From contig JAFZUV010000013.1 of NCBI GenBank assembly GCA_017618135.1, positions 1 to 64,000 on the forward strand: a stretch of DNA of 64,000 nucleotides. The letters are read 5' to 3'. The stretch is from Clostridia bacterium. Its GTDB lineage: Bacteria; Bacillota; Clostridia; Oscillospirales; Acutalibacteraceae. Below are positions 8,197 to 16,644 of this stretch, piece after piece. Position numbers and translations under genes: made by a program. How positions within the stretch are numbered: position 1 is the first letter of the stretch; every line of letters begins with the position of its first letter. The notes under the pieces were generated by a model. It searched no databases. It worked only from the letters and a program-made list of their open reading frames with translations, and was not told the DNA's origin.

Positions 8197-10179
8197 CTAA
8201 CTCAAATCAATATCGTCCATATAAAGATATCCGTTATCGGCAATATAATCTTTCCTGCCGGCAAGGTTATCACCAAGTAGCAAATCAAACATTTCACTTG
8301 TGAATTCAGCATCCTCGGGCATTATCTTTATAAGGCGACGCGTATCGGGATTCATCGTGGTTAAGTTCATCATATCAGGCTGATTCTCACCGAGTCCCTT
8401 ACTCCGTTGAAGAGTGTATTTTTCACTCTCGATTTTTTCAAGTATCTCGCGCTTTTCGTTTTCATCATAGGCAAAATAGGTTTTAGCCTTTGTATTTATT
8501 TCGTAGAGCGGAGTTTCCGCTATAAACACTCTGCCCTCGGAAATCAGAGTGGGCATAAGGCGGTAAATCATAGTGAGAATAAGCGTTCTTATATGAAATC
8601 CGTCAACATCCGCATCGGTACAGATAATGATTTTATTCCAGCGAAGATTGTTCATATCAAAATTAGAAAGACTCTTATTGGACTTTGACTTGACCTCAAC
8701 ACCGCAACCGAGCACCTTTAAAAGGTCTGTTATTATCTCACTTTTAAATATTTTATCATACTCGGCTTTAAGGCAGTTAAGTATCTTGCCTCTTACCGGC
8801 ATAATTGCCTGAAATGACGCGTCACGCGCGAGCTTACAGGAGCCAAGCGCCGAATCGCCCTCAACTATATAAAGTTCGCGTTCGGTAACATCTCGGCTTC
8901 GGCAATCAACAAATTTCTGCACCCTGTCAACCATAGAGTTTCCGCTCGAAAGAGTTTTCTTTATATTGATACGCTCTTTTTCACTTCGCTCACGGCTCCG
9001 CTTATTAACAAGCACCTGGTCAACTATTCTATCCGCTTCCGCCTTATTCTCTATAAAATATATTTCAAGCTGATGTCTTAAAAACTCGGTCATTGCCTCG
9101 GCGATAAATTTATTGGTTATCGATTTTTTTGTTTGATTCTCATAAGAAGTAACAGTAGAAAATGAAGAAATAACCAAAACAAGGCACTCCTCAATATCAG
9201 AGAAAGTAATCTTACTTTCTCCCGACTTATATTTACCAGACTGCTTAATATATGAATCTATCTGGTACACAAAAGCGTTTCGCACCGCCTTTTCAGGAGC
9301 GCCTCCGTATTCAAGCCAACTTGAGTTATGGTAATACTCCTTAAGCTGATGCGTATTTGAAAATGTAAGAGCAACATTAATTTTTACCTTGTATTCGGGC
9401 TTGTCCTCCCTGTCGCGGCCTTTCCGCTCGGTGTGCCAGAGTTGAACCGAAGTCAGCTTATTCTCGCCAACCGTTTCATTTATATAATCCTCTATGCCGT
9501 TCTTATAAACAATATCCCGTGATATAAAACGGGAACCCTGCTGTTCGCGGAATTCAAATTTCAGTCCGTTATTGACTATCGCCTGGCGGCGGAGAGTATC
9601 CAAAAAATACTCGCCCGGTATATTTATATCCGTAAATACCTCAATATCGGGTTTCCAGCGCGTTTTTGTACCTGTATCCCTTCCGGAGTACGGTTCCTTT
9701 TTTAAGCCTCCTATGTTATATCCCTTTTCAAAATGCAGACTGTATTTATAACCGTCGCGTTTAACCTCAACATCCATATATTCTGCAGAGTACTGTGTTG
9801 AGCAAAGTCCCAATCCGTTTAGTCCTACAGAGTATTCATAATTTGCGCCGTCATTGGTATTATACTTGCCGCCCGCGTATAGCTCACAGTAGACAAGTTC
9901 CCAGTTAAAACAGTTCTCCTTATTATTAAAGTCAACCGGACAACCTCTGCCGAAATCCTCTACTTCTATCGAACCGTCAGTATACTTAGTTACAACTATT
10001 TTTTTGCCGTGACCCTCGCGCGCCTCGTCAATAGAATTGGAAATAACTTCAAATACGGAGTGCTCGCAGCCGTCAAGCCCGTCAGAGCCGAAAATAACGC
10101 CGGGGCGTTTACGCACTCTGTCAGGTCCCTCGAGTTTTTGTATGCTTTCGTTGCCGTATTCCGCTTTAATCTGCGCCAA
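8197..10179 (-). CDS. parE: Type IIA DNA topoisomerase subunit B (topoisomerase IV ParE-like)
   Basis: A 660-residue ATPase subunit. The GHKL ATPase has NSIDEA at 48-53 and GLNGLG around 119-124. TOPRIM motifs follow: EGDSA (440-444), DADVDG (522-527) and QRSKGLGE (591-598). These sites bind ATP and the Mg ions used for DNA cleavage with the A subunit. Some residues differ from the usual forms: EGDSALGS replaces EGDSAGGS, and QRSKGLGE replaces QRYKGLGE. A TTG start follows GGGAGG by 8 bp. It is first in the parE-parC pair, under a promoter whose spacer holds a palindrome. Confidence 0.82.
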   Translation of the reverse strand: MAQIKAEYGNESIQKLEGPDRVRKRPGVIFGSDGLDGCEHSVFEVISNSIDEAREGHGKKIVVTKYTDGSIEVEDFGRGCPVDFNNKENCFNWELVYCELYAGGKYNTNDGANYEYSVGLNGLGLCSTQYSAEYMDVEVKRDGYKYSLHFEKGYNIGGLKKEPYSGRDTGTKTRWKPDIEVFTDINIPGEYFLDTLRRQAIVNNGLKFEFREQQGSRFISRDIVYKNGIEDYINETVGENKLTSVQLWHTERKGRDREDKPEYKVKINVALTFSNTHQLKEYYHNSSWLEYGGAPEKAVRNAFVYQIDSYIKQSGKYKSGESKITFSDIEECLVLVISSFSTVTSYENQTKKSITNKFIAEAMTEFLRHQLEIYFIENKAEADRIVDQVLVNKRSRERSEKERINIKKTLSSGNSMVDRVQKFVDCRSRDVTERELYIVEGDSALGSCKLARDASFQAIMPVRGKILNCLKAEYDKIFKSEIITDLLKVLGCGVEVKSKSNKSLSNFDMNNLRWNKIIICTDADVDGFHIRTLILTMIYRLMPTLISEGRVFIAETPLYEINTKAKTYFAYDENEKREILEKIESEKYTLQRSKGLGENQPDMMNLTTMNPDTRRLIKIMPEDAEFTSEMFDLLLGDNLAGRKDYIADNGYLYMDDIDLS

Positions 10180-10217
10180 AACTCTTTCCTCCCGATATTG
10201 TGTTATACATTCTAATT

Positions 10218-10247
10218 ATTATATACCACATATTGTGGTTTAGTCAA
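10218..10247 (-). promoter_or_regulatory. parE-parC promoter with an operator-like palindrome in the spacer
   Basis: Minus-strand -35 TTGACT (10242-10247), 18-bp spacer and -10 TATAAT (10218-10223). The spacer contains ACCACA-N3-TGTGGT (10225-10239), a perfect inverted repeat that could bind a repressor between the two promoter boxes. It resembles but does not match the 16-bp NrdR box. Confidence 0.7.
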
Positions 10248-10258
10248 GTGATAAAGGC

Positions 10259-10289
10259 AAAAAAACACTCCCGGAACAATTCCGGGAGT
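10259..10289 (-). terminator. Intrinsic terminator after the G5/M23 peptidase gene
   Basis: A 10-bp stem ACTCCCGGAA (10267-10276) with its complement (10280-10289) and a 3-base loop is followed on the minus strand by seven T. Confidence 0.92.
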
Positions 10290-10305
10290 AAAATTACTGT
10301 TTTTA

Positions 10306-11397
10306 CTATTTAAGACCAATATATGGCTGCGGATTTACTCTGTTATCCCCTACATAAACTTCAAAATGGAGATGATTTCCGGTTGAATTGCCGGTTGAGC
10401 CCACAAGTGCAATTACCTCGCCTGCCGTAACCGTATCTCCTTCCTTTACACAAAGCCTGCTCGCATGAGCGTAAAGCGTGGAAATACCGTTGCCGTGATC
10501 TACTATGACACAGTTACCGTAATCCCTGTAAACTCCGGCAAGTGTAACCGTCCCCGACGCCACAGCCATAACGGTAGTACCCTGAGGCGCTCTCAAATCA
10601 ACACCGCCGTGACCGCCTTTTCCGTAAGGACACGAAACTTCCCACACACCCGAAGGCAACGGAAACAAAAAGCCTTTACTCACTACCTTTCCTTTTTCCG
10701 GTCTGGTTGTTCCAACGGTAATTATTTCATCTACAGGCTCTTTTGTTACCTCGCTACTCAAAGTAACCCTGCCGTTTTCCACACCGTTTATATACACTAT
10801 ACCGGAAGTTACAACGCTTATACCGTATTCACCGGCTTGCTCGGTACCGACATAACCTGCCGGCTTATCATCGGTTTTATTTGTGACGGTTTTATATGGT
10901 ATATACTGCTCGCAGGTTTCCTTTACCGTAGTTTTTACATTAAGCGCCGCGATTGACTCTGACAATTCGGATATATCGCCAAGCTCGCTTTTAAGAAAAA
11001 AACCTTCTTCAATTATTACATCGTCGCAAAATTCACTTTCACAGTCGAAACCGACAATATTATAACAGTTTTTCCTGTTTTCCAAAGAGGTATTAAGATC
11101 TTCGGTATTTGCGCAACCGAGAGAATTTCCGCCCACTATAAGACGCGAAGCTGAAACGATCTCGTCAGTGTTATCAATTATCGCATCTGCAACTATATCG
11201 CAACTGTCAACCGTATCGTTTATTGTTACAACGGTATTGATTTCAGCTTCCGGCAAATGTGAAACAACATCTTCACCTTCAACTATATCGGCAACTATAT
11301 CCACCGCGGCGTAATAAACCTCTTTATTGCTTACAGTAGAAATGACTTTTTTGTCAAACTTGACATTATAAGCAAGCTTTACACCGCCAAACATCAT
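10306..11397 (-). CDS. Membrane-anchored G5-domain/M23 metallopeptidase (cell-wall endopeptidase)
   Basis: From the first canonical ATG the protein has 363 residues: an N-terminal region, a G5 domain (about 155-231, ending in VTKEPVDEIITVGT) and an M23/LytM domain. Its zinc ligands look intact: His263, Asp267 and the HLH at 342-344. M23 enzymes cut peptidoglycan cross-bridges. The open frame continues upstream of this ATG to a stop at 11536-11538. The extra part encodes a basic segment and a membrane helix (translation of about 11398-11460), the expected membrane anchor. That extension has no ATG, GTG or TTG. The only well-placed Shine-Dalgarno (GGAG, 11529-11532) is 8 bp before an ATA codon at 11518-11520. 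The true start is probably ATA, or one base is wrong. The gene has its own promoter with paired palindromes. Confidence 0.8.
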   Translation of the reverse strand: MMFGGVKLAYNVKFDKKVISTVSNKEVYYAAVDIVADIVEGEDVVSHLPEAEINTVVTINDTVDSCDIVADAIIDNTDEIVSASRLIVGGNSLGCANTEDLNTSLENRKNCYNIVGFDCESEFCDDVIIEEGFFLKSELGDISELSESIAALNVKTTVKETCEQYIPYKTVTNKTDDKPAGYVGTEQAGEYGISVVTSGIVYINGVENGRVTLSSEVTKEPVDEIITVGTTRPEKGKVVSKGFLFPLPSGVWEVSCPYGKGGHGGVDLRAPQGTTVMAVASGTVTLAGVYRDYGNCVIVDHGNGISTLYAHASRLCVKEGDTVTAGEVIALVGSTGNSTGNHLHFEVYVGDNRVNPQPYIGLK

Positions 11398-11548
11398 ACA
11401 AATAACGACAGCGAATGCTGAAACTACCGCAAACGAAGCTGATATTATACTTTTTTTACTTATTTTCTTCTTTAAACCAACCGCCTTTGAAGCTACAAAG
11501 GCAATACATCTGTTAAATATAGAGCATTCTCCTTTTCATACCGTGAGC

Positions 11549-11607
11549 GGTTACAAACTTGTAACCAATACAATACTATTATACACAAAAGTTACAAAAT
11601 TGCAACC
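11549..11607 (-). promoter_or_regulatory. Promoter of the G5/M23 gene with two palindromic boxes
   Basis: Minus-strand -35 TTGCAA (11600-11605), 16-bp spacer, -10 TATAAT (11578-11583). An 18-bp perfect palindrome GGTTACAAACTTGTAACC (11549-11566) lies just downstream of the -10. A near copy, GTTACAAAATTGCAACC (11591-11607), covers the -35. The same arrangement at the -35 recurs at 34300-34329. Confidence 0.7.
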
Positions 11608-11644
11608 TTTTTTAATTCATTTTAACTTTTTTGCTTTCAGACAG

Positions 11645-11693
11645 ATTAAAAAAACAGCCGCAAAGCCATTGATTAAAGGCTTTGCGGCTGTTT
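11645..11693 (-). terminator. Intrinsic terminator of the pyrH-polC operon
   Basis: A 16-bp stem (11652-11667 with 11678-11693) around a 10-base loop is followed on the minus strand by a run of T. It sits 8 bp past the polC stop. Confidence 0.93.
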
Positions 11694-11701
11694 GATTTTT
11701 T

Positions 11702-14700
11702 TTAAAAAAGTGACATCTGATTTGTGTCGGGCAATCCCGAAAGCGCACCAAGCTCGCCGAGTTTTTCAATTATTGTTTTTGAAACACCGGCTGAAGCGGC
11801 AAAATCCTCTTTCGATATGTAGTCACCCTTTTGAGCCGCCTCATATATCGAGTACGCCGCTTTTTCTCCCACGCCCGAAATGGCGCCGAAGGGCAAACGC
11901 ATTTTTCCGTCCTCCGGCAAAAATTTCATAGCGTGGGATCGCTTTAAATCGACCGGAAGTACGCCGATGCCACGCGACATCATCTCGTTGAATATGAGCA
12001 GGTTATTGTAAACATCAAGCTCTTTTTTTGACGCCTCCTTGCCCTTTGCCGCGGTATCGGCTATCAAAGCCTTGACCGCGGAATGGCCTTTTAGAAGCGT
12101 ATCCACATCAACATCCTCAGGTCTTGCGGTAAAGTAAGCGCAATAGTATTCAAGCGGCTTATAAACCTTATACCATCCTATTTTAAGCGCCGATATTACA
12201 TACGCCGCGGCGTGAGCCTTCGGGAACATATATTCTATCTTTTTACAGCTTTGTATATACCATTCGGGAACACCCAACGCGCGCATATCATCCGCCATTG
12301 AGTTCCACTCTTCCTCGGATATTTTATTTTTGGCATAAAGACCTTTTCGCACCGTTTCGGTTATCTTGAACGCTCTGCTTTCATCCATTCCCTTTTGGAT
12401 AAGATAAACCATTATATTATCTCTTGTTCCGATAACCTCGCTTATTGTACAAGTACCGTCGTCAATAAGTGTTTTTGCGTTACCGTGCCATACATTGGTA
12501 CCGTGTGAAAGACCGGAAATCTGCAAAAGATCGGCAAAGGTTTTTGGCTTACAGTCAATCAACATATCCCGCGTAAGCTTGGTTCCGAATTCGGGAAGTC
12601 CCAATGTACCCGTCTTTGAATTTATATCCTCCGGGCTTACTCCAAGCTCGTCGGTTGATATAAACAAGTTCATAACACGTTTATCGCTCATTGAGACATC
12701 ATTTACCGGAATACCCGAGTATTCTTCAAGATATTTATATGTAGTGGGAACAACATGCCCGAGTTCATCGAGCTTTAATATGGTATCGTGAATGGAGTGG
12801 AAATCAAAATGCGTGGTAATAATATCCGAATTCACATCGTCCGCCGGATGCTGCACAGGGCAAAAATCATAAATTGTCATACCGCCCGGCACAATTATCA
12901 TTCCTGCCGGATGTTGACCTGTCGTCATTTTAACCTTTGAATTTTCAACCGCTTTTGCAAGCCTGTTCAGTTCCGGATTGCTTATAGTTATACCCGTTTT
13001 CTCGGCATAAGCTTTTACAAAGCCGAAGGCAGTTTTTTCGGCTATTGTTGTTATCGTACCGGCTTTAAATACATTTTCCGCGCCGAAAAGCGTTTTTGTG
13101 TATTCCTGAACATCATTTTGCACTTCATCCGAAAAATTAAGGTCAATATCCGGTACTTTATCCCCCTTAAATCCCAAAAATGTTTCAAAGGGTATATTGT
13201 GACCGTCACGACCAAGCGGCATACCGCACTCGGGGCAATTCTTTTCGGGCAAATCAAAGCCTGAGCCGTATTGATCGCTTCCGAAAAACTCGCTGTGATG
13301 ACAATTCGGGCAGACATAGTGCGCCGGCAGAGGATTGACCTCCGATATTCCCGCCATCGTTGCTACAAAGGAGGAGCCTACCGAACCACGCGAGCCTACC
13401 AGATAACCTTTTTCCTCACTGTATGCGACCAACTTCTGAGCTGAAATATACATAATTGAAAAGCCGTTGCTTATTATGGAATTAAGCTCCTTGTCAAGCC
13501 TTTTTTCAACTATCTCAGGCAGTCTTTCCCCGTAAATGCGGTGCGCGTTGTCCCAACAAATACTTTTGAGTAAATCATCCGAGCCTTCAATCGTAGGCGG
13601 ATAGTTTCCTTCGGGTACCGGTATAACATCGCCCGACACCATATCGGCAATTTTATTCGGGTTATCGATGACAAACTCCTTGGCACGCTCTCCGAAATAA
13701 GAAAAATCCGAGAGCATTTCATCGGTTGTTTTAAAATAAAGCGGAGCCTGATACTCAATATCGTCAAACCCCTGACCCGCCAAAACAATCTGTCGGAGCA
13801 CACCGTCCTCCTCGCGGAGAAAATGCACATCCCCGGTAGCAACGACAGGCAGGGACAATTCGTCTGCTATTTCCACAATTTTACGGTTAAAATCTTTAAT
13901 TACTTCTATGCTTGTAACATTTTTAAATCTGTTTTTAACGGTATTGCCCTTTTTGTCCACCTTATCGGGAAGCGAGCTTTCACGAACCATAAACTCGTTA
14001 TTTCCGATTGGCTGGATTTCAAGATAATCATAATATTTTGCAATTTCAATAAGCTCATCGTGACTTTTACCGTCAACAACGGCACGATAAAGCTCACCCT
14101 GCTCGCAGGCGGAGCCTATAATCAACCCCTCGCGGTATTTATCAAGCTCGCTTCTGAGGGTAATAGGTCTTGAGTGAAAGCAGTTAAGATGAGCGCCGGA
14201 CACCAGTCTGTAAAGATTTTTAAGACCATTCTTATTCTTCACAAGTATTATCTGATGATTTCGTATCCTCGAAATCTCTTTTGAAGAAAGAGAAGTAATA
14301 TCGTGCCTTATATCATCTATAAAATAGCTTTCTACGCCGTAGATTACCTTAAAATCATTTCCGCCTTTTCTTATTTTTTTTACAGCCGCGGCAGCCGCGG
14401 GGTACGCTTGTACAACGCCGTGGTCGGTTATGGCAATCGCCTTGTGCCCCCATAAGTACGCGGTATTTATAAGGTCCCCCGCACTCGATACGGCGTCCTT
14501 TGCGGACATATTGGTATGGCAATGAAGCTCAACGCGCTTAAGCCCGCTGTGCTCATCGGTCTTTTGATATTTTTTGACCTCCGCTAACGCCTTAACTTCA
14601 ACCACAAAACCGTTAGACCAATTATCAAATCCGTAATCACCGTTTACTATGAGTGCCGCCGAGTCTTTAAGTTTCTCTAAGGATTTTTTAAAACGCAATA

Positions 14701-15571
14701 TTTCATTATCCGCATTATCAACATACTTAGGGTCGAAAAACTTTTTAAGATTTGCACAAAAAGTGTTAGTGCCGTCACTGAAGTTGAATTTATATGTAAC
14801 CATTCTGCCGCCGCGACGGGTATTCACATCACGAACCTCTAAATTGGAGACCTCGCCCCAAGCAGAAATATCAACGCGCTCATCCGGATTTGCAGGCGGC
14901 ATTATGTTTTTAAGCGGAGTGACAGCGGTGTTTATTTTTCTGCCGAAAAACCGCTTTGCGCTTTCAAGGTAGACCGGCAATCCGTCTTTTGGCTTGTAGT
15001 TGTATGCTTCTTCCGGCTCTTGACTTTTGTTATCTTTTACCGCAGTCTTGGTCGCTTCCGGTTTCTTTTGCTTTGCAGGCTCGGACTTCATTTTGATTTC
15101 TACATCGTCAAGCTGACCTGAAAAAGCTATTTCAGGCGTAAAGCCAAAGGCTTCTGCGACCTGCTTAATGAAGCTCTTTTCAAATCCGCAATCATGGATT
15201 TTTTTATACCCGCCGTATTTAAGGCGCATATCGATATTATCTCCGTTTATCGAATAAACAGCACCGTTAAAATAGCCGTTGAGTGATACATTTCTCTTTC
15301 TTAGCCGATTTACAATATCCTCTATCGCCTTAATGCAAAAAGCAGACTTATCAAAACTGATATTAACATCCGCACTATTCAATTTCAGGCTTTTCTCAAC
15401 CTCGCTTTTAAATAGGCTTTTTTGCTCTTCACTGATATAATTACCGCTTTCAAGGGAAATCGAAAGTATGCGACCGGACATATCCAAATCGCATCCTTTA
15501 ACGGTTACGGTGCTGAAAGCCTCATCCGTACCGTCTGATATGTAATTACCAAAAAGCCCCTTGAAATCCAT
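11702..15571 (-). CDS. polC: DNA polymerase III alpha subunit, PolC type, lacking the exonuclease domain
   Basis: A replicative polymerase of 1289 residues. In order: N-terminal domain, charged linker (about 160-190), OB domain (about 230-330), PHP domain beginning ELHCHT (348-353) with TDHG near 382, polymerase core with a zinc-ribbon-like CPNC/CPEC, catalytic PDIDLNF (Asp808, Asp810) and LDELGH (Asp935), and a C-terminal SLF end. In typical PolC an approximately 170-residue DEDD proofreading exonuclease is inserted in the PHP domain. Here the PHP halves join through a short bridge (residues 420-437) and no exonuclease motif is found anywhere. The protein is about 150 residues shorter than the Bacillus enzyme. 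The usual LGHDDP after the third aspartate reads LGHVVP. The frame is otherwise intact. Last gene of the operon, 9 bp after ispG. Confidence 0.95.
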   Translation of the reverse strand: MDFKGLFGNYISDGTDEAFSTVTVKGCDLDMSGRILSISLESGNYISEEQKSLFKSEVEKSLKLNSADVNISFDKSAFCIKAIEDIVNRLRKRNVSLNGYFNGAVYSINGDNIDMRLKYGGYKKIHDCGFEKSFIKQVAEAFGFTPEIAFSGQLDDVEIKMKSEPAKQKKPEATKTAVKDNKSQEPEEAYNYKPKDGLPVYLESAKRFFGRKINTAVTPLKNIMPPANPDERVDISAWGEVSNLEVRDVNTRRGGRMVTYKFNFSDGTNTFCANLKKFFDPKYVDNADNEILRFKKSLEKLKDSAALIVNGDYGFDNWSNGFVVEVKALAEVKKYQKTDEHSGLKRVELHCHTNMSAKDAVSSAGDLINTAYLWGHKAIAITDHGVVQAYPAAAAAVKKIRKGGNDFKVIYGVESYFIDDIRHDITSLSSKEISRIRNHQIILVKNKNGLKNLYRLVSGAHLNCFHSRPITLRSELDKYREGLIIGSACEQGELYRAVVDGKSHDELIEIAKYYDYLEIQPIGNNEFMVRESSLPDKVDKKGNTVKNRFKNVTSIEVIKDFNRKIVEIADELSLPVVATGDVHFLREEDGVLRQIVLAGQGFDDIEYQAPLYFKTTDEMLSDFSYFGERAKEFVIDNPNKIADMVSGDVIPVPEGNYPPTIEGSDDLLKSICWDNAHRIYGERLPEIVEKRLDKELNSIISNGFSIMYISAQKLVAYSEEKGYLVGSRGSVGSSFVATMAGISEVNPLPAHYVCPNCHHSEFFGSDQYGSGFDLPEKNCPECGMPLGRDGHNIPFETFLGFKGDKVPDIDLNFSDEVQNDVQEYTKTLFGAENVFKAGTITTIAEKTAFGFVKAYAEKTGITISNPELNRLAKAVENSKVKMTTGQHPAGMIIVPGGMTIYDFCPVQHPADDVNSDIITTHFDFHSIHDTILKLDELGHVVPTTYKYLEEYSGIPVNDVSMSDKRVMNLFISTDELGVSPEDINSKTGTLGLPEFGTKLTRDMLIDCKPKTFADLLQISGLSHGTNVWHGNAKTLIDDGTCTISEVIGTRDNIMVYLIQKGMDESRAFKITETVRKGLYAKNKISEEEWNSMADDMRALGVPEWYIQSCKKIEYMFPKAHAAAYVISALKIGWYKVYKPLEYYCAYFTARPEDVDVDTLLKGHSAVKALIADTAAKGKEASKKELDVYNNLLIFNEMMSRGIGVLPVDLKRSHAMKFLPEDGKMRLPFGAISGVGEKAAYSIYEAAQKGDYISKEDFAASAGVSKTIIEKLGELGALSGLPDTNQMSLF

Positions 15572-15580
15572 TTTGAACCC

Positions 15581-16636
15581 CTAAATTTTTTCTATTTCAC
15601 AAACAAGCTCATCCAGAAGCCTGTCCTCAGGTATGCCTGAGGCAATGATATTTCCTTTTTTGAAAAGCACTCCGCTTTTTTTACCTCCGGCAATACCTAT
15701 ATCCGCAGCAGCCGCCTCACCCGGTCCGTTTACTACACAACCCATAATTGCTACGGTTATATTCTTTTTTACGCCGGACAACCTCTTTTCAGCCTCCTTG
15801 GCTATCCCTATAAGGTCAATCTGCGTCCTTCCGCAGGTTGGACATGATATAAATCTGATGCCCTCTTTTCTGAGACCTAATGCCGAAAGCAATCTTTTTG
15901 CCGCTGTTACCTCTTTTATAGGATCATCCGTTAAAGATATACGAATAGTATCTCCGATATTTCTTAACAGCAAACCGCCTATACCCGCCGAAGATTTTAT
16001 AACACCCATACTTTCGGTTCCCGCCTCTGTAACTCCTAAATGAAGCGGATACATTATTCTTTCCGACGCAAGAACATAAGCGTCATACATAGTCTTTACA
16101 TCAGAGGATTTAAGTGATAAAACAATGTTGTCAAAATCATATTTTTCAAGCAGTCTTATATGGTAAAGTCCGCTTTCTACCAAAGCCTCGGGTGTTGCTT
16201 TACCATACCGCGCCAATATACTCTTTTCGAGTGAACCGGAGTTCACTCCTATCCTAATGGGGATATCCTTTTCCTTGCAGGCTCTCACAACCTCGGCAAC
16301 TCCGGACTCATCCCCGATATTACCCGGATTTATTCTGATTTTATCTGCTCCCGCTTCAGCCGAAAGCACCGCTAATCGCCAATCAAAATGAATATCGGCT
16401 ACAATCGGTATGCCCACATTTTCTTTTAAGCTTATGAGCGTTTTTATTGCGTCTTTATCGGGAATTGATACACGCAGAATTTCACATCCGGCGCTTTGCA
16501 GTTCTTTCGCGGCAGATACATTACTCTGCATATCATGCGCCGGTACCGCCAGCATAGACTGGATACTTACGGGCGCTCCTGAGCCCACCTGCACGCCGCC
16601 TATGTTTATTCTTTTTGTGGTTTTATTTGTATACAC
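15581..16636 (-). CDS. ispG: 4-hydroxy-3-methylbut-2-en-1-yl diphosphate synthase (IspG/GcpE)
   Basis: A 351-residue iron-sulfur enzyme of the non-mevalonate isoprenoid pathway. It reduces methylerythritol cyclodiphosphate to HMBPP. The TIM-barrel part is followed by the 4Fe-4S ligands Cys265 and Cys268 (SCPTCGR) and Cys300 with Glu307 (GCVVNGPGE). A GTG start follows AGGTGA. It sits between rseP and polC in an operon that also carries dxr and uppS, so isoprenoid supply and its use for undecaprenyl phosphate are co-transcribed. Confidence 0.97.
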   Translation of the reverse strand: MYTNKTTKRINIGGVQVGSGAPVSIQSMLAVPAHDMQSNVSAAKELQSAGCEILRVSIPDKDAIKTLISLKENVGIPIVADIHFDWRLAVLSAEAGADKIRINPGNIGDESGVAEVVRACKEKDIPIRIGVNSGSLEKSILARYGKATPEALVESGLYHIRLLEKYDFDNIVLSLKSSDVKTMYDAYVLASERIMYPLHLGVTEAGTESMGVIKSSAGIGGLLLRNIGDTIRISLTDDPIKEVTAAKRLLSALGLRKEGIRFISCPTCGRTQIDLIGIAKEAEKRLSGVKKNITVAIMGCVVNGPGEAAAADIGIAGGKKSGVLFKKGNIIASGIPEDRLLDELVCEIEKI

Positions 16637-16644
16637 AAAATCAC

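Noticed and set aside
10225..10239. NrdR box in the topoisomerase promoter
   Set aside because: The centre is one base too short for the 16-bp NrdR pattern, so only an unnamed palindrome is reported.
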